Assembly (NCBI GenBank): GCA_029555385.1
Contig: JAKPSH010000012.1
Coordinates: 1 to 36,538 of the forward strand
Reading direction: 5' to 3'
DNA from: Pseudomonadota bacterium
GTDB taxonomy: Bacteria > Bdellovibrionota_C > UBA2361 > SZUA-149
DNA length: 36,538 nt
Shown: positions 8,348-16,563 of the stretch, piece by piece
How positions within the stretch are numbered: position 1 is the stretch's first letter
Layout: every line of letters starts with the position of its first letter
Translations under genes and position numbers: made by a program
Notes under the pieces: generated by a model
The model's database searches: none
The model's input: the letters and a program-made list of their open reading frames with translations, nothing else
What the model was told of the DNA's origin: nothing

Positions 8348-9448
8348 ATGCAGATGAGCATATCGGCCGTACGCTTTATCTCGCTGCTGTTTCTTGTTTG
8401 GGCTTTCCATGCTCAGGCGCAGGAGCGGGAGGCAGTGAAAATTGGCCTCATCTATCCGCTGACCGGTCCGATGAGTTCGTTTGGCGAGGACATGGCAAAA
8501 GCGGTGCCGCTGCTGGAGCGTAAGTTCAATGCTGAACAGTCGAAATATAAATTTCTGCTTCTGTTGGAAGACGGCAAGTTCGGCCACACCAATGCCGCGA
8601 TCACTGCGGCGAAAAAACTCGTTGCCATTGACGGGGCAAGGTTTCTTGTCGTCGGTTCCAGCGGGGAAATTCTGCAGATTGCGCCGTACGCCGAGTCGGC
8701 CCGGATTCTTTGTGTGACTGGCTTTTCCAGCAACGCCGATGTGAGAAACGCCGGTGATTTCATCTTCCGGACATACATTGATGCTGAGCGGGGTATTAGC
8801 ATCTTAGCCAATGAGATCATCAACAAGAATATCGAACGGGTGGCGATCATATCCGAGGAGTCGTCTTTTACGCTGGCCATCAAAGGCGCATTGGAGAAAT
8901 TTCTCGGTACGCGGCTGGTTTTTAATCAAGACTATGCCTTCGGCGAGGCGGACTTCAAAACCTTGATTGCTAAAGCCCGAGAAAAAAAGCCGCAGGCTTA
9001 CTACTTGAATGTCTCTAGCCCGGCAAATTTCATTGCGCTGGTACGGCAGCTCAGGGCTAACGGCCTTACCGAGACATTTTATACCTACTATACGCCGAGC
9101 TTGAAGGACGTGCAGGAGGCCCTCGGCAGCCTGCTGAACGGCACGATTTACCTTGATTACCCCGATGCGCCGGACGCTTCTCGGGATTTTAAAGATTTCC
9201 TGGCTATGTTCGAACGTGCAACCGGCGCTGAGCCGCGGGCTGCGTTTAATTTCAGAACCAATTACAACGCGGTGAAGGTGGTGTATGACGCTGTGATGGC
9301 CGCCGGTCCCGATCCGGGGAAGGCGAAGGATTTTCTCTATGCTTACGATCGTCCGAGCGCAACCGGGCGTTTGCAGTTTGATGCAAACGGTGATGTGATG
9401 AATCTTGATTTGGTGCTCAAGACCTATCATTGGGAGAAAACGCAATGA
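8348..9448 (+). CDS. LivK-type ABC transporter substrate-binding protein (first of tandem pair)
   Basis: Periplasmic solute-binding protein of the type I (Leu/Ile/Val, amide or aromatic acid) fold, about 366 residues. A signal peptide is evident: hydrophobic FISLLFLVWAF, then an AQA-QE cleavage site near residue 24. The mature start VKIGLIYPLTGPMSSFGEDM and the C-terminal ATGRLQFDANGDV are typical of the family. I chose the ATG at 8348 because AGGAG (8336-8340) is 7 nt upstream; an in-frame TTG at 8330 is weaker. No permease or ATPase gene is adjacent, so it is an orphan receptor here. It overlaps the next gene by ATGA, implying coupled translation. Confidence 0.85.
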   Translation: MQMSISAVRFISLLFLVWAFHAQAQEREAVKIGLIYPLTGPMSSFGEDMAKAVPLLERKFNAEQSKYKFLLLLEDGKFGHTNAAITAAKKLVAIDGARFLVVGSSGEILQIAPYAESARILCVTGFSSNADVRNAGDFIFRTYIDAERGISILANEIINKNIERVAIISEESSFTLAIKGALEKFLGTRLVFNQDYAFGEADFKTLIAKAREKKPQAYYLNVSSPANFIALVRQLRANGLTETFYTYYTPSLKDVQEALGSLLNGTIYLDYPDAPDASRDFKDFLAMFERATGAEPRAAFNFRTNYNAVKVVYDAVMAAGPDPGKAKDFLYAYDRPSATGRLQFDANGDVMNLDLVLKTYHWEKTQ

Positions 9449-10590
9449 GCTTCAATTTGAGCCAGCCAATCGGGATTTTGGCATTTGTTATTTTGCCTTT
9501 AATCTGTCATGCGCAAGAGGATAGGCAGGGTGCACCGCCTCGGGCCCCCATTCGTGCCGGTTGGATCGGAGCGATTACCGGTCCGGCAGCAAAGTACGGT
9601 GTATACGAGGCGGCGCAACTTGCGCTGGATGACGTAAACCGGGACGGCGGCGTTAACGGTCGCCCGCTTGAGCTTGTTGCCGAGGACGGTAAATGCAGCG
9701 GACAAAGTGCAGTTACGGCAGCGATGAAGTTGATTGACGTAGACGCGATGCGCTACATCATTGGCGGCCACTGCAGTCCAGAGACGATGGCTATTGCACC
9801 GCTGGCAGAAAGGAAGAGAGTCGTTCTACTTGCGGCAAGTACATCAAATCCATATTTGACTCCTGCTGGGGATTACATTTTTCGCATCACGGTTCCTAAC
9901 ACCAATGGGGCGGAAAAAATGGCAAAGCATGCCTATGAGAAGCGCAAACTCCGGAGGATAGGCATTGTCTTCGCAGAAACCGACTATGCGCGGCCTGCTG
10001 CGGAGCATTTCAAGACGGTTTTTGAAAAACTTGGCGGGAAAGCAGTTCTTGCGGAGAGCTTTACTCCAAGCGAGACTGACTTCCGTCCGATGCTGATGCG
10101 TCTTAAGACCAAGGGCGCTGAAGGAATATACATCGGCGTACAGATGCCGGAAACGGCAGATTTGCTGATGAAGCAGACGCACGAACTCAATATCAAATTG
10201 CCGCACTATGGGAATGAGATTACTGGATGGACGCTTGCCACCACCACGGTCGAGCCGTCGTATTATGACGGATTGATTTACGCTGAACCGCAATTTGACC
10301 TTGAATCCGCAAGGACCAAACAGTTCGTCGCAAGGTTCAAGAGCCGTTACGGCGTTCAGTCGCTGCCGATGGCCGAGACGACGGCTGAGGCCTATGATGC
10401 GGTCATGGTGCTTGCGCAGGCGCTTAGGGTATGTGGAGAGGATCCTCAAGCAGTAAAGAAGTGGTTATATTCGGTTAGAGATTACGAAGGCGTCTCGGGA
10501 AAGTTTTCGATTGATCAAAATGGTGATGGTGTGAGAAATCACGTGTTAAAGAAGATTGAGCGTGGCCGGGTGATTATATTAGCGGAGTGA
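9445..10590 (+). CDS. LivK-type ABC transporter substrate-binding protein (second of tandem pair)
   Basis: Second periplasmic binding protein of the same fold, 381 residues, with signal peptide MSFNLSQPIGILAFVILPLICHA and a predicted AxA-like cleavage before QED. The mature protein begins IRAGWIGAITGPAAKYG and ends with SGKFSIDQNGDGVRN, the usual family endings. It is clearly diverged from its upstream neighbour, so the pair may bind different ligands. The start at 9445 overlaps the previous stop by 4 nt, with GGGAG just upstream; a longer TTG frame is less likely. No transporter membrane genes are present in the window. A VOC-fold gene follows after 12 nt. Confidence 0.85.
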   Translation: MSFNLSQPIGILAFVILPLICHAQEDRQGAPPRAPIRAGWIGAITGPAAKYGVYEAAQLALDDVNRDGGVNGRPLELVAEDGKCSGQSAVTAAMKLIDVDAMRYIIGGHCSPETMAIAPLAERKRVVLLAASTSNPYLTPAGDYIFRITVPNTNGAEKMAKHAYEKRKLRRIGIVFAETDYARPAAEHFKTVFEKLGGKAVLAESFTPSETDFRPMLMRLKTKGAEGIYIGVQMPETADLLMKQTHELNIKLPHYGNEITGWTLATTTVEPSYYDGLIYAEPQFDLESARTKQFVARFKSRYGVQSLPMAETTAEAYDAVMVLAQALRVCGEDPQAVKKWLYSVRDYEGVSGKFSIDQNGDGVRNHVLKKIERGRVIILAE

Positions 10591-10602
10591 AGTTCGCCGG
10601 GG

Positions 10603-11040
10603 ATGATTAAGCGGCTGGATCATATTAATATTGTCGTCAGGGACCTGAATGAAGCTAGAAATTTCTTCACGATGCTGGGTTTTGATGCGACGGAGCCCGC
10701 GGAACTGAGCGGTGACTGGATTTCTTCCATCGTCGGATTGGAGAGTGTTTCTGCCCGTTATCTTGTCCTTTCTCGCCCCGGTTCAGATGTGACAATTGAG
10801 CTGCTGCAGTACGAAAATCCGCCTTCGGGCAGTGATGCCGCAATAAGCAAAGCAAACCAGATTGGCTTCAGGCATATCGCGTTTCAAGTTGAGGATATTG
10901 AAGCTGTGGTTTCGCAGCTTAAGGACAGGGGGGTTAAGTTTCAAAGCGGCATTCATGTGTATGCAAGGACAGGCAAGAAACTCGTGTATTTTTGCGGACC
11001 GGACGGCATTCTGCTTGAGCTGGCGCAATACCCGGCATAA
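10603..11040 (+). CDS. VOC (glyoxalase/bleomycin-resistance/dioxygenase) fold protein
   Basis: The 145-residue protein has two paired beta-alpha-beta-beta-beta modules. Candidate metal ligands fit the family pattern: His7 (LDHINIVV), Glu66 (TIELLQY), His91 (FRHIAFQVED) and Glu139 (LLELAQY). Members include glyoxalase I, methylmalonyl-CoA epimerase and extradiol dioxygenases. Placement before a CoA-ester-forming enzyme makes an epimerase- or lyase-type role on a small acid or CoA ester thinkable, but that is inference. GGGG lies just before the ATG. It follows the second binding protein by 12 nt, so the two are probably co-transcribed. Confidence 0.85.
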   Translation: MIKRLDHINIVVRDLNEARNFFTMLGFDATEPAELSGDWISSIVGLESVSARYLVLSRPGSDVTIELLQYENPPSGSDAAISKANQIGFRHIAFQVEDIEAVVSQLKDRGVKFQSGIHVYARTGKKLVYFCGPDGILLELAQYPA

Positions 11041-11125
11041 TCGAAGCTGCGATATGTGCTTTCTAATCAGCTGGGCCTAATGCCATAATCGGGACCGTGC
11101 CAATGTTTGAACAATAGGTGCATCA

Positions 11126-12361
11126 GTGAGCGCAAAAGTTGGGGAACTGGTTTTTCTGCAGCAACTTGCCAAAAGATTCAAAATACCCGCCCCGGATTTT
11201 GTTGTCGAACCGGTTAGCCAATCAGATATCAAAAACAAGCTGCAAATTTGGGGCAGCGGCATCGTCAAGCCCGACGTTCTTGCCGGCAAACGAGGCAAGG
11301 CTGGTGCAGTGCATAAGGTCAGCGATTATCGCGAGGCTTTGCAGCTGCTAAAAAAAACCGCGGCGACCGAAGTCAACTGTCTTCAGCCGCGTACGTCCTA
11401 CATTGTGCAAGCAGTTCCGGCGGACATAGAGCTTTTTTCTGCTATTACCTACAATACTAAATTCTTATCCCCGTCGCTGACCGTGTCGCTCAAGGGAGGT
11501 ATCGATGTTGAGTCAGTGCCCGACTCGGAAAAGGCAACAATTCCGGTTGATGTGTTTCGCGGCTTAAATGCTTATCAGGCCTCGGAGCTGCTTTCTAAGC
11601 TCGGTTTGCAGGGAAGGCTCAACTCCAGTGTCGCGCGCTGTTTAGTCAACCAGTGGGATATGTTTATTTCCACCGGCATGCAGAGCTGTGAGATTAATCC
11701 CTGGCGCGCAAGCAAGGACGATAAGATTTTTGCTTGTGATTTTAAGGCGGAGTTTGACGAGAATAATTTCAAATTTCGCGATATCGGTTTTGAGCTTCCG
11801 GAGTATCCCACAAGCGAGGAGGCTTTCGATGAGGAGATGCGGACCTGGTCAGCGTCAAGCCATCAAGGCCAGGCGCATGTGTCGAGTTTAGGCGGTAAAA
11901 AGATTTTGCCTCTGCTCTTCGGCGGCGGGGCAAGCACGATCATTACCGAGACTCTGGCCCAGTGCGGCGGCGATCCGATGTTTCTCTCAGATTTCGGCGG
12001 CAATCCCCCTTATGAACGAATGAAAAAAACAGCGGAAATCTGTTTCCGGCACAAACTGGGCGGCGCATCGCTGCTGCTTATTCTGGGCGGTAAGGCTAAC
12101 AATACGCAAATTGATATAACATTTGCCGCTATTGCCGATGCGCTTGAAGAATGGGTTGGCCGGAACGGTCCGCTCCACATTCCTGTCGTGATTGGCCGGG
12201 GCGGACCGGGGTTGGTCCAGGGATTTGCCGCGATGAAAAAGACGCTGGAGAATTTACACCTGCCGCACGTTATTTTTGGCCCGGATACCCCGATTACGCT
12301 GGTTGCCGCATACGCGGCGCGGCTTGCCGCTTGCGCCGGTCTAGAACTGAGAGAGGACTGA
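11126..12361 (+). CDS. aclB: ATP-citrate lyase-like beta (ATP-grasp/citrate-binding) subunit
   Basis: The 411-residue protein resembles the small subunit of two-subunit bacterial ATP-citrate lyase and the N-terminal half of eukaryotic ACLY. An ATP-grasp domain comes first: VKPDVLAGKRGK (48-59) and the magnesium-binding CEINPW (188-193). A citrate-binding-type domain follows: FGGGAS (265-270), GGKANNTQ (321-328, compare ANFTN in ACLY) and GRGGP (357-361). It starts with GTG at 11126; AGGTG upstream is a modest ribosome site. aclA begins 6 nt after it, so the two form an operon. The reaction in canonical enzymes is citrate + ATP + CoA giving acetyl-CoA + oxaloacetate. The partner's altered lyase site makes the substrate uncertain. 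Confidence 0.8.
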   Translation: MSAKVGELVFLQQLAKRFKIPAPDFVVEPVSQSDIKNKLQIWGSGIVKPDVLAGKRGKAGAVHKVSDYREALQLLKKTAATEVNCLQPRTSYIVQAVPADIELFSAITYNTKFLSPSLTVSLKGGIDVESVPDSEKATIPVDVFRGLNAYQASELLSKLGLQGRLNSSVARCLVNQWDMFISTGMQSCEINPWRASKDDKIFACDFKAEFDENNFKFRDIGFELPEYPTSEEAFDEEMRTWSASSHQGQAHVSSLGGKKILPLLFGGGASTIITETLAQCGGDPMFLSDFGGNPPYERMKKTAEICFRHKLGGASLLLILGGKANNTQIDITFAAIADALEEWVGRNGPLHIPVVIGRGGPGLVQGFAAMKKTLENLHLPHVIFGPDTPITLVAAYAARLAACAGLELRED

Positions 12362-12367
12362 TCGACA

Positions 12368-14443
12368 ATGAGAGCAAAGTCGCTTGATGATATCCTGAAG
12401 AAAGGCGACCGCATTGCGGTATCCAACATCACAGGCCGCGAAGCATCCAAGGTGTCGGTTCTTTCGCAACGCTACTGCGGCAATATAGTTGCCGGATGGG
12501 CTCTCGGCAAAGCAGGTCAAACGATTCAAGTTCCCGGGGCCGATCCGATTCCTGTATTTGGACAGTTCGAAGACCTGATGGCTGCTTTTAAGGACGGCAA
12601 GAAGCCGAATAAGATTATCGTTTATTCCCCGCCTGAGGCCGTTTATGGTGATGTGAAGGAAGTGCTCGAGCACGGGACAGGCTCTATTGAGACCATCTTT
12701 GTCATCACCGAGCATGTGTCGGTCGAAGTAACGGCCAAGCTGCGCGCGCTTGCACTGGAGGCCGATGTCGACATTATCGGCTGCAACACCCTCGGCGCGA
12801 TTAATGCGCACGCGCATGTCCGCGCCGGAGCTGTCGGCGGTGACGCCCCGGAAGAGACATTTAAGGCCGGAAGCGTCTGCATCCTTTCGAACTCGGGCAA
12901 CATGGTAAATACCATTGCTGACTACTTGAAGTGCGCGGGGCTTGGGGTAAGCCATGGGATATCGACAGGCAAGGATCGTTTAATTCTTACTCCGCTTAAA
13001 GATCTGCTTTTGCTGGCATTGGAAGACTCCCGCACCCGGATTATTGTGCTCTACGTGGAACCGGGCGGTGCGTATGAACAAGAAGCGTTGGAACTGCTGC
13101 GCGCGCATGCCGTAGTGAAACCGGTTATCGCCTATGTTTCAGGACAGTTTGCCGAAGGGCGTGCGGTATCTCTCGGGCACGCCGGCGCCGTGGTCGAAGG
13201 GGCGGGTACGAGCGCCTCGGCCAAGATGCGTCTGTTTGACGATTATTTTCAGACGCCGGTTTATGACCCCGCACAGCCGAAGGAGCTAATGGAGCTGCTT
13301 GGGAAGTCCCGGCGCGGGATTAGGGTGAATACGCTCCATGATATTGTTCCCGCGGCAACAGCAATTGTCGAAGCCTGCGGCATGGAGACCGATTTTTCGC
13401 CGCTGCAAGAAATTGCGCTTCGTCCCTGGTTTGTCAGCCTCGGCGCACTTGAGCGCAAGCTCCCCCGCGACATGATTCTTCACCCCGTTCCGGTACCTGA
13501 GCCTTACGCTTCACTTGTTGAACGCTATGTTAAATCAGGATTAGGACGAGTAACAGCCCGGCAGTCTATGCGAAACACCTCTCATGCTTCATCAAACGAC
13601 GGTTCAACTCCGCGAATTTATGGGTACTCGGTGATGAACCTAATGAAAAAAGGATCATTTGCTGAGGCGGTTCTCCTTTACTGGCTTGGACAACCGCCAG
13701 GGCGTGATTTTGAGGTCCAGCTTTTTGAGATGGTGCTTATTGCGTCATTGACCAATGGACCGGGAACGATCTCGGCGCAAGCACCTAAGCTTTCGGCTTC
13801 GGCGGGAAACCCGCCAAATGCGGCGATGATTGCCACGCTTGCGGCAATTGGCCATGTTCATGGTGGAAACGGACGTGATGCGGCATTAATGCTGATTGAA
13901 ACCTTCGCCAAGAGTGGTTTAGTTGATCCGTATGATAAAGCAAATGCGCCTGACCTTGATCGGCTTGCCCAAGCATTTGTGAAGAGTTTCAAAGAGAAGA
14001 AAAATCTGGCCAAAGAAGCCGGTGTTGACTATGCCAAAGTGCCTTGCCTCGGGCATCCGGTGTTTAATGCGGAGCCAGTGAATTTCGATCCCCGGGAGCG
14101 TGTGATCGCTGCGTATATGGAAGAGCATGGGATCTACAATGTGTTTCTTGATTACTATCATCGCTTGACACGGACACTCGCGGAATCGGGAGCGACAAAT
14201 AAGGTGCATGCGGTCAATGTTGATGCCGTGCTTGCCTGCGTGCTGATGGGTATGGCCTGGCCCCTGCTTGTTGAAAAGCGAATTACCGTTGAGCGCGCTG
14301 CCGACCTGCCGTTTCTTGCTTTTGCCCTCGGGCGCTCGGCGGGAGGTGCTGGTGAATATCTGGACCACCGCGAAAGCGGGACCGATATGGATATGCGCAT
14401 ACCAGTGAGCGAGTGCCGCTATTTGGGCAGGGTGCAAGACTGA
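12368..14443 (+). CDS. aclA: ATP-citrate lyase-like alpha subunit (CoA-ligase plus citrate-synthase-like domain)
   Basis: The 691-residue protein has a SucD-like CoA-binding/ligase part, then a citrate-synthase-like lyase part. His271 in SLGHAGAVVEGAGTSA is the expected phosphohistidine. In the lyase part, His498 (GHVHGG), His563 (LGHPVF) and Asp619 (NVDA) align by eye with citrate synthase His274, His320 and Asp375. The ACL signature around ADHGPxVSGAHNT reads LTNGPGTISAQAP (461-473), so the His corresponding to ACLY His900 is Gln471. It is longer than Chlorobium-type AclA (about 610). The domain layout is secure, but citrate as substrate is not. It ends the accessory block, 156 nt before rpsJ. 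Confidence 0.78.
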   Translation: MRAKSLDDILKKGDRIAVSNITGREASKVSVLSQRYCGNIVAGWALGKAGQTIQVPGADPIPVFGQFEDLMAAFKDGKKPNKIIVYSPPEAVYGDVKEVLEHGTGSIETIFVITEHVSVEVTAKLRALALEADVDIIGCNTLGAINAHAHVRAGAVGGDAPEETFKAGSVCILSNSGNMVNTIADYLKCAGLGVSHGISTGKDRLILTPLKDLLLLALEDSRTRIIVLYVEPGGAYEQEALELLRAHAVVKPVIAYVSGQFAEGRAVSLGHAGAVVEGAGTSASAKMRLFDDYFQTPVYDPAQPKELMELLGKSRRGIRVNTLHDIVPAATAIVEACGMETDFSPLQEIALRPWFVSLGALERKLPRDMILHPVPVPEPYASLVERYVKSGLGRVTARQSMRNTSHASSNDGSTPRIYGYSVMNLMKKGSFAEAVLLYWLGQPPGRDFEVQLFEMVLIASLTNGPGTISAQAPKLSASAGNPPNAAMIATLAAIGHVHGGNGRDAALMLIETFAKSGLVDPYDKANAPDLDRLAQAFVKSFKEKKNLAKEAGVDYAKVPCLGHPVFNAEPVNFDPRERVIAAYMEEHGIYNVFLDYYHRLTRTLAESGATNKVHAVNVDAVLACVLMGMAWPLLVEKRITVERAADLPFLAFALGRSAGGAGEYLDHRESGTDMDMRIPVSECRYLGRVQD

Positions 14444-14599
14444 TTTTGGCGTCAGACGGCTGCGCTCCGGTTGTGGAAGGGCAAAAAAATAATAAATCCT
14501 CACAAATAGTGCTTATAAAGTGTAGATTTCAGGTGTAAGGCCTGATATAAGGTTCCCACTGGAGCTCAGGTATTCTGAGTTCGCTTATAGGAAATTGGT

Positions 14600-14914
14600 A
14601 TGATTGGGAGTCAAAGGATAAGAATCCGGCTCTGTGGTTATGACCACAAAGTGCTGGATGCTGCAGTTCAGGAGATCGTCCAAGCGGTGCGTCGCACAGG
14701 CGGCAAGGTTGCGGGTCCAATTCCATTGCCGACGAAAGTTGAGCGTTTCACAGTAAACCGTTCGCCTCACGTCGACAAGAAGGCGCGCGACCAGTTTGAG
14801 ATCCGTTCGCATAAACGCTTGATCGATATCATTGAGCCGACTCAACAGACTATAGACGACTTAGGCAAGCTTGAGTTGTCGGCAGGTATCGACGTTGAGA
14901 TCAAGCTGCAGTAA
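14600..14914 (+). CDS. rpsJ: 30S ribosomal protein S10
   Basis: S10, 104 residues, normal length. It assembles late in the 30S head and doubles as NusE in transcription antitermination. [20 protein letters not shown] matches the family start and [29 protein letters not shown] is diagnostic. AGGA precedes the ATG. It normally opens an S10 operon with rplC close behind, but here 303 nt of hairpin-rich sequence intervene. The 156-nt spacer before it contains no convincing promoter that I could pick out. Confidence 0.98.
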   Translation: MIGSQRIRIRLCGYDHKVLDAAVQEIVQAVRRTGGKVAGPIPLPTKVERFTVNRSPHVDKKARDQFEIRSHKRLIDIIEPTQQTIDDLGKLELSAGIDVEIKLQ

Positions 14915-14929
14915 TCCCGATTGCCACTA

Positions 14930-15175
14930 GAGAAATGCTGAGCATTTCTCGACTTTCTGCGCGGGCTGCCTGTTCGCATTCTATGCAAACGTGGCTTTAG
15001 CCAAACGGGGCGGGGGCAGTGCAGAAAGGTTCTTGCTGGGCATTCCCGAGGCCGCAAGGCCTCGTCCGGTAGCACGGCTACCGGCTGCAACGTCTTTCGC
15101 GGGTTGTAGTTGGGGTGCTGCAAAATACCGCTTTTGAGCCGCAGGCTTGGCCGAGAGCGTGCTGTGTTGCGGTAT
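14930..15175. repeat. Array of about seven hairpins between rpsJ and rplC
   Basis: Stems in order: GAGAAATGCT/AGCATTTCTC (14930-14950); CTTTCTGC/GCAGAAAG (14953-15028) enclosing GTTCGCAT/ATGCAAAC and TGGCT/AGCCA; CGAGGCC-GCAA-GGCCTCG (15047-15064); CCGGTAGC-ACG-GCTACCGG (15066-15084); CTGCAAC/GTTGTAG (15085-15109); ATACCGC/GCGGTAT (15125-15175). Nearly every base can pair locally. The stretch GGGTGCTGCAAAA (15113-15125) resembles the left arm of the palindrome at 4298-4442. It is a REP/BIME-like cluster or a structured RNA in the S10 leader-like position. Confidence 0.6.
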
Positions 15176-15217
15176 GAAGTTATAGTTTAAAAAGAACTTT
15201 TTTCGTTTGGGATCGAC

Positions 15218-15862
15218 ATGAACGCAATCTATGGCCGCAAAGTCGGCATGACGAGGATGTTTGATGACCAAGGCGAGTCTGTTCCGGTGACGGTGCTCGA
15301 GCTGCCGCCGAACGTGGTCTATCAAGTGAAGACCGATGAACGGGAAGGATACAAAGCAATTCAAATCGGCGTCGGCCAGCAGAAGTCGCAGCGCGTAGCT
15401 AAGCCGCTCAGCCGTCACTGCGCCAAAGCGAAAAAAGGTTTTCCGAAGTTTTTGCGCGAGGTCCGTTTGGATCGGTACTTTCCGGGGAAGGAATTTGCAG
15501 TTGGTGATGAAGTGACCCTCGATGGATTGTTTGAGGTCGGCTCGCGTGTGGATGTTGTCGGAGTAACGGTTGGCAAGGGCTTTCAGGGCGTAATTAAGCG
15601 CCATCACATGAAAGGTGCACAAACTGACTCGCACGGCACCCACGAGTATTTCCGGCACGGCGGTTCGATTGGAAACCGCAAGTCACCGGGAAAAGTGTTT
15701 AAGCTGCGCGGTATGCCGGGGCATATGGGGCATGAGCAGGTGATGCAGCTCGGAGTGAAAGTCGTCGCTGTTCGTCCAGAAGAAAACCTTCTTTTGGTCC
15801 GCGGCTCCGTGCCGGGTCCGAAGAATAGTTATGTTTTTGTGCGAAGTGCAGTCAAGGGATAG
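15218..15862 (+). CDS. rplC: 50S ribosomal protein L3
   Basis: L3, 214 residues, a primary 23S rRNA binder near the peptidyl transferase centre. It starts MNAIYGRKVGMTRMFDD and contains the long internal loop HGGSIGNRKSPGKVFKLRGMPGHMGHEQV (usual GSIG-x-PGKVxK-GxxMxGHMG). The only possible ribosome site is a weak GGGATCG. The hairpin array ends about 40 nt upstream. rplD follows after 39 nt. Confidence 0.98.
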   Translation: MNAIYGRKVGMTRMFDDQGESVPVTVLELPPNVVYQVKTDEREGYKAIQIGVGQQKSQRVAKPLSRHCAKAKKGFPKFLREVRLDRYFPGKEFAVGDEVTLDGLFEVGSRVDVVGVTVGKGFQGVIKRHHMKGAQTDSHGTHEYFRHGGSIGNRKSPGKVFKLRGMPGHMGHEQVMQLGVKVVAVRPEENLLLVRGSVPGPKNSYVFVRSAVKG

Positions 15863-15901
15863 TTGATACCTAAGGAAGTTTTTGAGCGTAAGAGGATGAC
15901 G

Positions 15902-16549
15902 ATGTCTTCAGCGGAACTTAAGCTTTACGATGCAACCGGGAAACAAGTCGGGACAAGGCCGGTTCCGGCGGAAGTATTTGCCGGTGCTGTGGTTCCTGGT
16001 GTGCTGCATCAGGTGGTGCGCTGGCAGCGGGCAAAAAAACGCGCCGGAACGCACAGTGTGCAGACTCGCGCCGAAATGACAGGAGGGGGAAGAAAGCCGT
16101 GGCGGCAGAAAGGGCTTGGCCGTGCCCGTGCCGGCTCGAATACATCTCCCCTCTGGGTCGGCGGCGGTGTGGCACACGGTCCGAAGCCGCGCAGCTATGA
16201 GTTCGGCTTGAATAAGAAAGAGCGCAAAAAAGCGCTTTGCGGCGCGATCAGCGCGCGTACCCAAGAGGGACGATGCTTCGCCGTGACGAGCTTCGATCTT
16301 GAAGAAATTAAAACGAAACAGGCGGCCAAGGCGCTGCGGCAGCTCGGTATCCCGCGCGGGGAGAAAGTCGCCGTGGTGACCGGTGACGATGAAACGACAG
16401 CCGTTTACAGCTTGCGCAATATTGCCGGTGTTACGGTGATGTCTGCCGCGGGACTCAGTGTTTACGACATTTTAAACGCCAACTATCTGGTGATTACGGA
16501 AAAAGGTCTGGCCGGAATCGAAGGGCGTTTTGCGCTGGCGGCAAAGTAG
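15902..16549 (+). CDS. rplD: 50S ribosomal protein L4
   Basis: L4, 215 residues, lines the peptide exit tunnel and in some bacteria also represses its own operon. The conserved GGGRKPWRQKGLGRARAGS segment and GPKPRSYEFGLNKKERKKAL are present. The open frame extends back to a TTG directly after the rplC stop, but AGAGG (15891-15895), 6 nt before the ATG at 15902, marks the likely start; the ATG at 15896 is too close to that site. Confidence 0.96.
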   Translation: MSSAELKLYDATGKQVGTRPVPAEVFAGAVVPGVLHQVVRWQRAKKRAGTHSVQTRAEMTGGGRKPWRQKGLGRARAGSNTSPLWVGGGVAHGPKPRSYEFGLNKKERKKALCGAISARTQEGRCFAVTSFDLEEIKTKQAAKALRQLGIPRGEKVAVVTGDDETTAVYSLRNIAGVTVMSAAGLSVYDILNANYLVITEKGLAGIEGRFALAAK

Positions 16550-16563
16550 GAGCTTGAAGCGAA

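Noticed and set aside
9430..9444. TTG start extending the second binding protein
   Set aside because: The ATG at 9445 has a better ribosome site and begins directly at a normal signal peptide.
14444..14599. Promoter before rpsJ
   Set aside because: Several AT-rich -10-like words exist, but none has a reasonable -35 at 16-18 nt.
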